Assembly (NCBI GenBank): GCA_015064505.1
Contig: SVSB01000017.1
Span: 1-52,421 of the forward strand
From: Oscillospiraceae bacterium
GTDB lineage: Bacteria > Bacillota > Clostridia > Oscillospirales > CAG-272
Direction: 5' to 3'
DNA: 52,421 nt
Shown here: positions 16,892 through 26,153 of the stretch, in pieces
How positions within the stretch are numbered: the stretch's first letter is position 1
How the letters are laid out: every line of letters starts with the position of its first letter
Program-made: the position numbers and the translations under genes
Notes under the pieces: generated by a model
The model's database searches: none
Seen by the model: the letters and a program-made list of their open reading frames with translations, nothing else
Told to the model about the DNA's origin: nothing

Positions 16892-18540
16892 ATTTTACCG
16901 TCTTCCACGGTATAAATGTAATCTGCAACCATCCGCGGCTCTTCCCTGTGAGTTATAACTATGATAGTGCTATCCTTAAACCTTTCGGAAATTGAATGCA
17001 TAACGCGTTTTTCCGTTTCCGGGTCAAGGGCACTTTTAGCCTCGTCAAGAATTACCGTTTTTGGCGAACGCAACAGCACTCTGGCAATGGCAAGTCTTTG
17101 TTTTTGCCCACCGGATAGCTTCACACCCCTTTCACCGATAACCGTATCAAGCTTTTCGGGTAAGGAATCGACAAATTCATCGAGACAAGCTTCCCTAAGC
17201 GCTTCCCGGATCCGATCTTCGTCCGCAGATGCATCAGCAAAAAGCATATTTTCCCTAATTGTCAGATTAAAGAACGAGCTTTCCTGCATTATCACACAAA
17301 CGTTCTCGAAAAACGATTCTGTTTTGATTTTCTCAATGGGTATACCTCCAACAGTTACTTTCCCGCCATTTGCCGACTCAATTCCGATGATCAATTTTAC
17401 AAGAGTTGATTTACCGCATCCGCTCTTACCTTTTATCAGGTATTTTTTACCGTTTTCAAACGAACACCTTACGTTATCAAAGATTTTTCCTGAGTTTGAA
17501 GATGGATAAGAAAAGCTAACGCTCTTAAGCTCTATGTGCGGATCGGTCGTTACTAATTGGTTGCGTGTTTCCTTTTTTAGATCAAAAGTACCGAACAACC
17601 GCTCAAATGAAGGCGCGCTCGCTTTGAGATCCGTATGTGATTTAATTATGCTGTCAATAGCCGCACTCATTTCCTCGGTATAACTCATAAACATCAGAAG
17701 CCCGCCCACTGTAAGCTGACCCCGAATAATTAAAATGCCACCCGCCATATACAGCAGCACTTTCATAACAAATCTATTTTTGGTTATATAAATAAAATCA
17801 CGTAATGCATAGTACAGCATCCATTTGCTGTTCAGCTTTTTCTCGGGCTCAAGCATTTCCGCATACGATTTTGATATTACATCCTCCGCAGTATTCAGTT
17901 TGATCTGTTTCCATTTCTGCAAGGAGTCAAACATAAACGTTTTTGTTTTGGATTTCACTTTATATCGCTCTCTGTTGATTTTAGCAAATTTTGAACCTAC
18001 AGTGTTTGATAATAATGCTATGATAACAAGCGGAATGATCGCAACCGGGGCAAGATACGGAGCTACAAGAAGCATCAGTGTAAGATATACCGTGCCTTTA
18101 ATAACCGACACGGTAAACTTGACAATATGCTCGGAAAAGAATGTACCTACCGATGAGCAATCCTTTTCCAAAACAACGCTATATTTACCAATTTCATCCG
18201 TTTCGGAATCATTTATGTCTTTTTCCAGAATGTTGTAAAAAACCGCCAGCCTTGTATTAACAAGCGCTTCGTATGATACCTTTTTGGATAAGTATATTTC
18301 AATCGCTGACAACACGGCGCGCACAAACCATATCACCGCTATCGAAATTATAATGCTAATAAGCTTTTCGAAATTTCCACCCACGATCACATCGTCTACA
18401 AAGCCTTTCTTAACGTACGGTGCCGCAATCGACGTAACTGTCATAAATAAACCGATAAAGACAGAAGCAATCAAACGCAAAGTCGGTATTTGAATAAATC
18501 CCGATATTTTTTTCAATATCGTTTTTCTCGTATATTTCAC
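16843..18540 (-). CDS. ABC exporter half-transporter (second of pair)
   Basis: An inner-membrane ABC half-transporter: about six transmembrane helices in the first 300 residues followed by an ATPase domain with Walker A GKSGCGKST, signature LSGGQKQRLAIARVLL and Walker B VILDEAKSAL. The usual EAT/EAD after Walker B is EAK here, but the catalytic Glu is kept. The longest frame begins at ATG 18597, inside the preceding gene. I place the start at GTG 18540 because GGAGGTGA (18,548-18,555) lies 7 bases upstream and just precedes it after the other gene's stop, giving 565 residues. The C-terminal 15 residues (NATQLSRRSSQSAEP) are encoded by the MITE-like element. It probably forms a heterodimer with the next gene's product; cargo unknown. 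Confidence 0.87.
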   Translation of the reverse strand: MKYTRKTILKKISGFIQIPTLRLIASVFIGLFMTVTSIAAPYVKKGFVDDVIVGGNFEKLISIIISIAVIWFVRAVLSAIEIYLSKKVSYEALVNTRLAVFYNILEKDINDSETDEIGKYSVVLEKDCSSVGTFFSEHIVKFTVSVIKGTVYLTLMLLVAPYLAPVAIIPLVIIALLSNTVGSKFAKINRERYKVKSKTKTFMFDSLQKWKQIKLNTAEDVISKSYAEMLEPEKKLNSKWMLYYALRDFIYITKNRFVMKVLLYMAGGILIIRGQLTVGGLLMFMSYTEEMSAAIDSIIKSHTDLKASAPSFERLFGTFDLKKETRNQLVTTDPHIELKSVSFSYPSSNSGKIFDNVRCSFENGKKYLIKGKSGCGKSTLVKLIIGIESANGGKVTVGGIPIEKIKTESFFENVCVIMQESSFFNLTIRENMLFADASADEDRIREALREACLDEFVDSLPEKLDTVIGERGVKLSGGQKQRLAIARVLLRSPKTVILDEAKSALDPETEKRVMHSISERFKDSTIIVITHREEPRMVADYIYTVEDGKINATQLSRRSSQSAEP

Positions 18541-18544
18541 AGCT

Positions 18545-20254
18545 TTACTCACCTCCGAAAAGGCGCCTGAACGACGGGACTTTCTCAAAAAGCTCATCTG
18601 CCGCTCCTACAGCCTCGATCGCGCCGTTATTTAGATAGATCACGCGGTCTGTCTGTCTTAAAACATCGTAATCGTGCGATATTACTATTACGGTTTTTCC
18701 ATAGGTCAAAGACCATAACGTCTGCATTACCTCATCTTTTGACGATCTATCAAGGGAGCTTGTCGCTTCGTCCAGGATTACTATTTGAGGTTCGCGAAGC
18801 ATAGTTCTTGCTATACACAGCCTTTGAATCTGACCGCCGGACAGCATTGTCCCACCGTTACCCAATAGCGTATCGAGCTTATCGGGGAGCTTATTAATCT
18901 CATCGTAAATTGCAGCCTTTTTCAGCATTTCCCAAATTATGCTCTCATCTATTTCTCTGCCTAAAGTAAGATTGTATCTTACAGTACCGTCAAAAATGAT
19001 GTTTTCCTGATCTGCAACTCCTATTATTTTTCTTAAATTTTCATAGCCGATTTCTAAAATATTTACGTTATTTATCGATATTTTGCCTGCTTCAGGCTCA
19101 AAAAGGTGCAAAAAAAGAGAGGCTATCGTCGTCTTGCCCTCTCCCGAGGCTCCGGCAATTCCGATCACCTCTCCTGCTTTTACCGAAAAAGAAACATCGT
19201 TCAATATCTGCCTTTTTCCGTCATAAGAGAACGTTAACCCATCTACATCTATTTTTTCAATTTTTTCACCGAGCACGGCGTTTCCCGAAGTTTCCGTATC
19301 CGACTCTAAGATCTTCAGAACCCTTTCAATGCACACCTTTCTTTTTTGATACTCAACATTCCCGTTCATCACCTTTCTCACATTAAACACTATTATTGAA
19401 TAGTATGCAGAAACAGCAACGTAATTGCCCGCAGTTAAATTCCCTTTTGCCGCAACAACTGCGCAGATTATGTAAAAACAAATGTCACAAACAAGATTTA
19501 CCAAACCTATTATCTTATCTGTAGCAAAGGATATCGCATCCTGTTTGGCGTGCGCGGAGATCACCTCTTTGTTTTTTTCCGAATACTGATCGTATGCATA
19601 TTTATCGGCACCAAGCAGCTTCACTTGAAGTTTTCCTTTCAAAACCTCCATAAGCCATGCGGAAAGCTCACCTTGCTTTTTTCTCAACGCTTCTGCCGAA
19701 GCTTTGATCCTATTTTCTATTGCACGCGAGACAAACAGCGAAAGCGGAACAAATAACGCCATAAAAAGTGCAATTTCAAGCCTTACCCTTGCAACCAGAA
19801 CAAGTGATACAACTGTGCCCATACCCGCGTTCACGATGCGCATTGCATATCTTTGAACGAAATGGTGAACCTCATCACAATCGGAATCCAGTGTACGAAG
19901 CACGTCGCCGCTCTTTATGTTGCATAGCTTAGATGCTTTAAATCGAAACAATCTGTCGCAGCATTTTCGCCTTATATCGTAAATACAGCTATTATGCTCA
20001 TACTGCCATATTTGCAGCTGTAAAAAGCCGCAAGCCGCATAAGCGCAAAAAACTGCTCCGTATACAAGCGCTATGCGTAAAAAAGCGTGAATGTCAGGAG
20101 CATATACGGCAACGTCTACAAGCCTACTCAAAATTTTAGGCAGCATCTGTTCAAAAACAAGCTCAGCAACTAAAACGCTATAGGTCAACACAAACAGCCA
20201 TTTATACGGTGATATCAGCTCATATACTTTTCTGACTAATTTAGCATCAGACAT
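18545..20254 (-). CDS. ABC exporter half-transporter (first of pair)
   Basis: An integral-membrane half-transporter (transmembrane domain about 1-310) with an ATPase domain carrying Walker A GASGEGKTT, signature LSGGQIQRLCIARTML and Walker B VILDEATSSLD. Its signature and Walker B are canonical, so in a heterodimeric pair this subunit should supply one complete site. I chose ATG 20254 (569 residues) over ATG 20284: GGAGGGAGAAA directly precedes it, and the start overlaps the regulator's stop as ATGTCTGA. With the neighbouring half-transporter and the XRE regulator it forms a coupled export cassette, possibly for a peptide or drug. Cargo is not deducible. Confidence 0.88.
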   Translation of the reverse strand: MSDAKLVRKVYELISPYKWLFVLTYSVLVAELVFEQMLPKILSRLVDVAVYAPDIHAFLRIALVYGAVFCAYAACGFLQLQIWQYEHNSCIYDIRRKCCDRLFRFKASKLCNIKSGDVLRTLDSDCDEVHHFVQRYAMRIVNAGMGTVVSLVLVARVRLEIALFMALFVPLSLFVSRAIENRIKASAEALRKKQGELSAWLMEVLKGKLQVKLLGADKYAYDQYSEKNKEVISAHAKQDAISFATDKIIGLVNLVCDICFYIICAVVAAKGNLTAGNYVAVSAYYSIIVFNVRKVMNGNVEYQKRKVCIERVLKILESDTETSGNAVLGEKIEKIDVDGLTFSYDGKRQILNDVSFSVKAGEVIGIAGASGEGKTTIASLFLHLFEPEAGKISINNVNILEIGYENLRKIIGVADQENIIFDGTVRYNLTLGREIDESIIWEMLKKAAIYDEINKLPDKLDTLLGNGGTMLSGGQIQRLCIARTMLREPQIVILDEATSSLDRSSKDEVMQTLWSLTYGKTVIVISHDYDVLRQTDRVIYLNNGAIEAVGAADELFEKVPSFRRLFGGE

Positions 20255-21386
20255 TTTCTCCCTCCGAATACCCATATTTTTCAAGCAGAGCTTTTATACG
20301 ATGCGTGTATCGCTCATCGCTTACCTTTTTCAATCTCTCAATCGTCTTTTCAACGTACCTACCAATCTCGTTAAGCAAACTTTCCTTGTCTTCCTGACGG
20401 TCATTATCGCAAAACATAAGGGAACGTGCATCGCCCGGTCCGCGAACAAAAGCATAATACTCCTTGTATCCATCGAACAGCATCTCTGCAAGATCTATCG
20501 CACGTTCCGTATACCCCAGACGCAAATACTTACTGCACATCCCGACAAGGAGAATATGCTTTTGGAATATCTGTCTGCAAGGAAGGTATTCCCCGCCCGA
20601 TAAAAAAGCATTCAGAAGGCGGAGCATATACTCTTCGCGCTCTATCCTTATCTGCACTCCGTTCTTCTTGTCGCTTTTTTCTGCGATCTCTCCTGCCATA
20701 CGAATACACCGTGAGATGTATCTCGCCTTTGCGGCAAAGCTCTTTTTGCAGAGATCAAGCGCCTTTTCGTATTCACCGTTAGCTTGCGCTACCTCTGCCT
20801 CCCAATACAATCTGTCCCCGAATGTAACGGGGATCTTATCGAGTATTCGATTTGCCTTTTCTCTGTCTCCGAGTGCAGAATATACCCTTGACATTATAAA
20901 TCTCGACCTAAAAAGCTCGTCTGCATCAGTTGAGAACTTTTCTACGCAGGTTGAATACCGCTCGCATTCTGCGATCAGGTCGTCCTTTGTTCGGCGGGAG
21001 GCTTCGCCGGAGACGATAATATCAGCAAGACATTTAAGACATTGAGATGCTGCACGGCTATCCCTTGTATGCTCTGCAAAATAGGGTGCGAGATAAGAAT
21101 AATTCTCCGTTGAATGCTTACTGTTGCGGAAGACCTCTTCGTGAACCAATGCTCTTCGCACTCTTTCAAATTCATCCTCTACAACATCGTTGTGATATCC
21201 AAACAAATCGTCTGTCGAAACGTTCAAAGCAACGGCAAGGGGAACTATAAGTGAAATATCCGGTGCTCCGCTGTCGGTCTCCCATTTTGATATAGCCTGC
21301 GTGGAAACACCGACCCTTTCCGCAAGCTCGCGTTGAGTATAGCCGTTGTTTTTTCGAAATATTTTAATATTAGTCCCTATTGACAT
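20247..21386 (-). CDS. XRE-family regulator with long helical C-terminal domain
   Basis: A DNA-binding regulator. Residues 1-60 form an XRE helix-turn-helix (KIFRKNNGYTQRELAERVGV, STQAISKWETDSG). The remaining ~300 residues are alpha-helical and tetratricopeptide-like (repeated ALGDREKANRILDK-type segments), suggesting a peptide- or protein-sensing domain as in Rgg/PlcR-like regulators. ATG 21386 has AGGAGGGTATGAA before it; the longer frame to 21449 has no ribosome site and was rejected. Its stop overlaps the first ABC gene by 8 bases, so it is translationally coupled to the exporter it most likely controls. The sensed signal is unknown. Confidence 0.85.
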   Translation of the reverse strand: MSIGTNIKIFRKNNGYTQRELAERVGVSTQAISKWETDSGAPDISLIVPLAVALNVSTDDLFGYHNDVVEDEFERVRRALVHEEVFRNSKHSTENYSYLAPYFAEHTRDSRAASQCLKCLADIIVSGEASRRTKDDLIAECERYSTCVEKFSTDADELFRSRFIMSRVYSALGDREKANRILDKIPVTFGDRLYWEAEVAQANGEYEKALDLCKKSFAAKARYISRCIRMAGEIAEKSDKKNGVQIRIEREEYMLRLLNAFLSGGEYLPCRQIFQKHILLVGMCSKYLRLGYTERAIDLAEMLFDGYKEYYAFVRGPGDARSLMFCDNDRQEDKESLLNEIGRYVEKTIERLKKVSDERYTHRIKALLEKYGYSEGENV

Positions 21387-21488
21387 TTCATACCCTCCTG
21401 CTTTTATTATCAACTGTATTCTAACACACGTTTTTATAAAAGTACACATACAGTTTCGATATATGGAATCTACGCTACGTTGACAAAA

Positions 21489-21517
21489 AGGCCCTTGCGC
21501 TTCATTCGCAAGAGCCT
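21489..21517. terminator. Bidirectional terminator after the GH32 gene
   Basis: An 11-bp stem (AGGCCCTTGCG with CGCAAGAGCCT, one mismatch that is a G-U pair in minus-strand RNA) with a 7-base loop. Seven Ts follow on the plus strand and five on the minus strand. It lies 8 bases past the GH32 stop. Confidence 0.85.
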
Positions 21518-21524
21518 TTTTTTG

Positions 21525-24299
21525 TCATTTCAAACTGTATTCGATATTGTTGAAGAATGCGCCGCCCTTGAAAACGTTGATGCCGAGCTTGCCCTCGGAG
21601 TGCGAGGCGTCTGCCGCCTTGATCATCAGCTTGCCGTCAAGATATATCTCAATGATCTTTCCTTCCGCTTTTACGGTAAGCTTATAATCCTTATCGTATT
21701 CCAAGGGGGCGGAAACGGTACGCAGTACCGTGGTTTTTCCGTCCACGCGCTTCCAGAGCTTTACGATCCTTGCGCCCACATCCAAGGTCGCCGTATAGAA
21801 ATTATTCTGCGAATAACGGAATACCAGCGCCGCCGCAGGGGTTCCCTTGGTTATTCTGACGTCTGCGGAATATTCAAAATCCGAGACTTTGACGTCTGAC
21901 ATTGCAAATCCGTCACCGGATGCGTAAGAGAGATAGAAGCCTTGCTCGCTCTTACCAACGATACCCGTTATCGGCGCATACGATGGGATCTGAGACGTGA
22001 CGTTGATCTTGCTTTCCCCGTTTACTCTTACGTTGTTGAACAGTACGGGAGCTATGTACGTATTCAAGCCCAGGAGTCCCTCGGTATGAGTGGCGTTTAT
22101 AATTGAGATAACTCGCTCCCCGTTTACGTACGCTTCGATCTTGTTTCCGACGCATTTAACGCGCAGATTATAGGTCTTGCCGCTTTCAAAGGGATAGCTT
22201 ACTCCCTTCAGCGTGGACGATACGCCGCCGTTCTTCATCCAAATTTTTGCGGTTTTAGCGGCATAATCCGCAGTGAAGCAATAGAAATTACTCGTATCCT
22301 TTGCGCGGAACATCAGTGCCGCCGCTCTGGATTCCTTCACGGGGGTTATATCGGCAGAAAAATCAACATCCTTCTGATAAACGTCGCCCAACGCGAAGGC
22401 GTCACCGCCAGCGGAAGAGAGCAGGAGTCCGTCAGGTCTGCGCTCAAGGGTCGCCTTCGTAAGGGAGAAGCTCTCTATATCGCATACTATCGCGTTTTCC
22501 GGGTGGACCGTTACGGGAATGATAATATATCTATCCCCCGATGTGACCTTTATTTCGGTCACGCCCGCCGCCTTCGGATTAACGTAAAAGCCGTTTTTGT
22601 CCTTGGTAACCGTTGCAATACTTGCATCTGCCACCTCGGCGGTATAATCGTCCGTGCCGTCGAAGGCACAGGCGCAAACGAAAATGCCCTCGCTTGCGTC
22701 CGCGGAAGTAACAATATCCGTTTTGCTTACGTGAACGGCGTTTACCTTTTCGGTATCAATTCCGTGAATATTATTAAGCTCGGTTACGGTAAGCTCGTTA
22801 AATTTAACGGTACCCGACGAGCTTACTGCCATTCCGACAGATGACGTAAGGGGCTGAATGCGCGCGGCAAAGAGATATGCACCTCCGCAGGCGTACATTT
22901 CAAAGTTAGCAGTGTCTATAAAGACGTCAAACTCCAAAACTCCTTGTGAAACGTGTTGCTTGTTTATCGGTATGCTGTAGGTGCCGTAAGCGCCTTTAAA
23001 CGCTTCGATAGCGGTATGAGCAGAGGATCTGTCAAAAACGAATTCCGATCTTGCAACGCTGTAAGTAAGCTTTACGCTCTCTCCGTCGCCCTTGCAGAAT
23101 TCCACGGTAAAATCATCGGAAGCGTTCAGATCCACGGAAAAATGCGCCTTATACGCCGCGTTATTTACCCCGTCTATCTGCTTTGAACCGCTGACCGCAA
23201 GCTCCTTTTGCGAGTAGAGAACGCCTTTTTCCAGAACCGAATACTCATCTATCGGTTGCTGGATCATTAAATAGGAGGAGCCGCTTTTCGTCAATTTCAT
23301 TTCAGAGACAAGGGTATTTGCGCCGCTCCAAAGTCCGTCGGGCGGATAAGTGTATGACCAATTGTTCATCCACGATATCATAAGGATCCTGCCGCTCGGC
23401 TCGTTTGATATTATAAGACCTGCGTAAGCATCGGGGCCGCAATTCAAGGTAATCTTATCCGTTTCCGGGACGAAGCGCGTTCCGTTCCATCTTCCCACGT
23501 AAAAATGCCTTCCCGCGCAGGTGAGCACCCATTTTGTTTCATTCGTTCCCTCAACCTTTATGGGAAAGAAATCCGGGCATTCGGTATTGATATTCTGATT
23601 TACGGAAACGCATTTCCAATTGCGGAGATCCTCGGATTGATAAAAACGAACCGTACCTCCCGCAATAACCACCGTCCACTTGCCGGATATTTCATCCCAG
23701 AATATCTTGGGATCGCGGAAATGCTGAACACCGGGGTTATCTATAACGATACCGAGCTTTTTATACGTATATCCATCGGCGGAATAAGCAATTCCAATCT
23801 TTTGCGTGCTTGTTGAATAGGCGGCAATTATGCCTCCGCCCTCAACGCCGTCAAAAAGCCCGGAGCGGTTTTCTTTATCCGAATATGCGGCGCCGGAAAA
23901 CATGGTTCCCGTGCTGTCCGGATAAAGGGCAGGCTTATGCTCCTCAAAATGAACGAGGTCCGTGCTTGTGGCGTGTCCCCAATGCATATTACCGTTCAGA
24001 TTGCTGTTGGGATTATTCTGATAATAGATATGGTACGTTCCGTTGTGATAAACCAGACCGTTCGGGTCGTTTATCCAGCTGTTCCTGGTGGTAAAATGAT
24101 AATACGGTCTCCACTTTTCGGTATAAAGCGCGTTGCCTTCAAAATACTCCGTTATCACTTCTTTGTCCTCCTCTTTTTCGGTTGTTACCGACTGTGCAGG
24201 ATCTGTTGCGGGTGCCGAAGTATCGGCAGGGGGAACATCGGAAGCGCAGGAAGCGAGCATTAAAGCTGACAGAAGCAGGATCAGAACTCTTTTATTCAT
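21525..24299 (-). CDS. Secreted GH32 fructanase lipoprotein with two CBM66-like modules
   Basis: An exported lipoprotein (lipobox LASC, Cys18) that should cleave beta-fructosides such as levan, inulin or sucrose at the cell surface. The GH32 propeller carries all three catalytic signatures: WINDPNG (nucleophile Asp78), RDP (Asp196 transition-state stabiliser) and EC (Glu240 acid/base). After the GH32 beta-sandwich comes a short Ig-like stretch (about 540-620). Two homologous ~150-residue modules follow, each with a FxADxxxxK start and a TEGLLGLN / SEGKLGIN ending, resembling CBM66 of exo-levanases that grips terminal fructose. I start at ATG 24299 (GGAGGAAAAAGG upstream, signal peptide at once), 924 residues. 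Its ATG overlaps the kinase stop as ATGA. An exo-acting enzyme is likely; the linkage is uncertain. Confidence 0.9.
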   Translation of the reverse strand: MNKRVLILLLSALMLASCASDVPPADTSAPATDPAQSVTTEKEEDKEVITEYFEGNALYTEKWRPYYHFTTRNSWINDPNGLVYHNGTYHIYYQNNPNSNLNGNMHWGHATSTDLVHFEEHKPALYPDSTGTMFSGAAYSDKENRSGLFDGVEGGGIIAAYSTSTQKIGIAYSADGYTYKKLGIVIDNPGVQHFRDPKIFWDEISGKWTVVIAGGTVRFYQSEDLRNWKCVSVNQNINTECPDFFPIKVEGTNETKWVLTCAGRHFYVGRWNGTRFVPETDKITLNCGPDAYAGLIISNEPSGRILMISWMNNWSYTYPPDGLWSGANTLVSEMKLTKSGSSYLMIQQPIDEYSVLEKGVLYSQKELAVSGSKQIDGVNNAAYKAHFSVDLNASDDFTVEFCKGDGESVKLTYSVARSEFVFDRSSAHTAIEAFKGAYGTYSIPINKQHVSQGVLEFDVFIDTANFEMYACGGAYLFAARIQPLTSSVGMAVSSSGTVKFNELTVTELNNIHGIDTEKVNAVHVSKTDIVTSADASEGIFVCACAFDGTDDYTAEVADASIATVTKDKNGFYVNPKAAGVTEIKVTSGDRYIIIPVTVHPENAIVCDIESFSLTKATLERRPDGLLLSSAGGDAFALGDVYQKDVDFSADITPVKESRAAALMFRAKDTSNFYCFTADYAAKTAKIWMKNGGVSSTLKGVSYPFESGKTYNLRVKCVGNKIEAYVNGERVISIINATHTEGLLGLNTYIAPVLFNNVRVNGESKINVTSQIPSYAPITGIVGKSEQGFYLSYASGDGFAMSDVKVSDFEYSADVRITKGTPAAALVFRYSQNNFYTATLDVGARIVKLWKRVDGKTTVLRTVSAPLEYDKDYKLTVKAEGKIIEIYLDGKLMIKAADASHSEGKLGINVFKGGAFFNNIEYSLK

Positions 24300-24796
24300 C
24301 CTTTTTCCTCCAATGCAGTGCATATTTTGACAATGTTTTCGGTAAGGGAGGCTTTGCAAACGTTTACGGTGATATCCGCGTATTTTTCATAAAGCGGCTT
24401 TCTTTGGGCGTACATATCCGCAAGCGTGCCGCCGCCCGGCATTACCACACCGCGGTGAGAATAGTCCCCAAGGCGCGAGCACATCTCCTCGTACGAAAGC
24501 TCAAGATAAACCACCTTGCCGAGCTTTTTCAGGTTTTGCATAGCTTTATCGCCGTAGATCACACTTCCGCCCGTGGCGATAACTGCATTCGTTTCCGTAA
24601 CCGATGAATTAACGCGCTCCTCGATGCGTATAAATTCATCTATTCCCTTTTCCGAGATTATCTCGTGGAGGAGCTTTCCCTCGCTCTCCTGAATAAGCAG
24701 ATCCGTATCCATAAAACGGTAGCCGAGCTGCTTTGCAAGCAGCACGCCGAGGGTGCTTTTGCCGCAGGAGGGCATACCGATGAGTATTACTGACAT
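24296..24796 (-). CDS. Shikimate kinase-like P-loop kinase
   Basis: A small ATP-dependent kinase of the shikimate kinase family. Walker A is GMPSCGKST (7-15), the DxD pair is FMDTD (Asp30, Asp32), and the lid/substrate region is RGVVMPGGGTLADMYAQRKPLYEKYAD. The usual substrate-binding GGG loop reads ATGGSVIYG, a Gly-to-Ser change I recall in other stand-alone Firmicute copies. Family length (166 residues) is normal. AGGAGAAAAA precedes ATG 24796. Unusually, it is not near aromatic synthesis genes; its stop overlaps the GH32 lipoprotein start. It may phosphorylate shikimate for the cell or a different polyol in this locus. Family sure, substrate open. Confidence 0.82.
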   Translation of the reverse strand: MSVILIGMPSCGKSTLGVLLAKQLGYRFMDTDLLIQESEGKLLHEIISEKGIDEFIRIEERVNSSVTETNAVIATGGSVIYGDKAMQNLKKLGKVVYLELSYEEMCSRLGDYSHRGVVMPGGGTLADMYAQRKPLYEKYADITVNVCKASLTENIVKICTALEEKG

Positions 24797-24818
24797 TTTT
24801 TCTCCTTGTATTTTTCGC

Positions 24819-24932
24819 GGACCGTCCGGGAGGCCGGTCCCTACGATTTTCCTTTGGTTTAGGACCGTCCGGGAGGCCGGTCCCTACGATTTTCCTTTGG
24901 TTTAGGACCGTCCGGGAGGCCGGTTCCTACGA
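24819..24932 (+). repeat. Tandem array of a 43-bp hairpin repeat (about 2.7 copies)
   Basis: Three copies of a 28-bp core begin at 24,819, 24,862 and 24,905. They are separated by an identical AT-rich spacer (TTTTCCTTTGGTTTA), giving an exact 43-base period; the third copy has one substitution. Each core has ends GGACCG and CGGTCC that pair as a 6-bp stem with a GGGA loop. The array fills the gap between the GH32-like stop and the kinase ribosome site, so it would lie in the transcript as three hairpins. A fourth relative sits in the GNAT gene. Confidence 0.9.
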
Positions 24933-24947
24933 TTATATTCCATTTAG

Positions 24948-26153
24948 TTACAGATCTTCAAACACAAGCTCGCCATTATCATCGGCTCTTGCCGCCTTGA
25001 AGGTCATAGAGCCGCCGTAACCGCCGAGCTTCTTGAAGCCGGCAAATATCAATCTTCCGTTCCACTCCGCTCCCTTGGGAACGCTTGAACACGGGATGAT
25101 CGGATCATTCGGCATCTTAAAGCCATCAAACGGCTTATCCGATATCATATAACGCGCTCTGCCACCGAGGCTGAAGATAAGGTAGTACCTTCCGTTATAA
25201 AGGAGATAATCGGGGCATTCGGGCTGAGATGCGGTCTCGGATACGTAAATAGGTGCACCGTGATCCTTCCATTCCTCCATATCCTCGGAAACGTAATGGG
25301 CAAGACAGCCTTTTCCTTCTTTTACAAGGCTTGTGGTCAGAAACATATGGAAAAGTCCGTCCTCGCCTTTTACCACCTTCGGATCTCTTGCGCTCGCCGC
25401 ATGGTATCTTTCAGAGACGGTGAAGCCAAAGCTCTCGTCCTTCTCGAAATGATAGCCGTCCCGCGAAACACTTCGGCGGATGGGCGCAGGGATGCCCCTG
25501 CCCATTCTTACTGTATAATACAAATATTCTTTTTCGTCGTTTTTTATCCAAGACCCCGTGCATATCGAGCCCTCGGCCGGATCCGTGATGGGAACCGCCA
25601 TAGGATGTATCTGCCACCTCTTGAAATCGCGGGTAGAAATATGCTCCCATTGATGCGCGCCGAGTCCCCACTTGCTTTTATGATGGTGTCTGTCCTTCAG
25701 ATAAAGCACGTGGTACTCTTCACCCCGTCTGTAGGGCATACAGTCACCGACGAATACACCGTTTCCGGGGTACCAACCTTCTGCATTTTCGAACTCGGAT
25801 ATTACGGAAGGCGCGGGGCTATCCTTCTCTTGATATTCTTCAACTTGAATCTCAAACATCGAGTTGATGGGATCCCCGAGCGCAAACAGTCTGCCGCCCG
25901 CAGGCCATTCCTCATCCGCAAGCACGCCGTTAATATACAGCTCGATACGGTGAGGCAATAGGATGAGGGTAACGGAATCGCGCGCACTCACCTTTCCGGA
26001 AAGCCGAAGGGGCAGCCTTGCATAATCGTACTGCACGTCGCAGGATACTTCCCCGTCAAAGGCTTGTATCTCCAGAGTTTTTCTTCCATTTTTATGGGAG
26101 ATGGCAAAGCACGGCAGCTCTGCGAGTCTGAAAGATATCTTCACACCGTTCAT
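24948..26153 (-). CDS. Cytoplasmic GH32-like glycoside hydrolase
   Basis: A five-bladed propeller hydrolase with no signal peptide, so it acts on imported sugar. The N-terminal ~110 residues form a beta-sandwich (LamG-like) placed before the propeller, the reverse of classical GH32. Catalytic candidates are Asp137 in FVGDCMPY (in place of WMNDPNG), Asp257 in ARDPKV and Glu312 in PECPDYL. GAHQWEHISTRDFKRW matches the family's HWGHAVSxDLxxW segment. GGGAGGATATAAA precedes ATG 26153, and ATGA overlaps the upstream kinase stop. Probable role: splitting fructo-oligosaccharides or a fructosyl/arabinosyl compound inside the cell. A GH43/GH-F relative cannot be excluded. Confidence 0.8.
   Translation of the reverse strand: MNGVKISFRLAELPCFAISHKNGRKTLEIQAFDGEVSCDVQYDYARLPLRLSGKVSARDSVTLILLPHRIELYINGVLADEEWPAGGRLFALGDPINSMFEIQVEEYQEKDSPAPSVISEFENAEGWYPGNGVFVGDCMPYRRGEEYHVLYLKDRHHHKSKWGLGAHQWEHISTRDFKRWQIHPMAVPITDPAEGSICTGSWIKNDEKEYLYYTVRMGRGIPAPIRRSVSRDGYHFEKDESFGFTVSERYHAASARDPKVVKGEDGLFHMFLTTSLVKEGKGCLAHYVSEDMEEWKDHGAPIYVSETASQPECPDYLLYNGRYYLIFSLGGRARYMISDKPFDGFKMPNDPIIPCSSVPKGAEWNGRLIFAGFKKLGGYGGSMTFKAARADDNGELVFEDL

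Noticed and set aside
18541..18597. Overlap of 53 bases between the two ABC genes
   Set aside because: Disappears when the start is set at GTG 18540 with GGAGGTGA 7 bases upstream.
24819..24932. CRISPR array
   Set aside because: The spacers are identical, only three units exist, and no cas genes are present; it is a simple tandem repeat.
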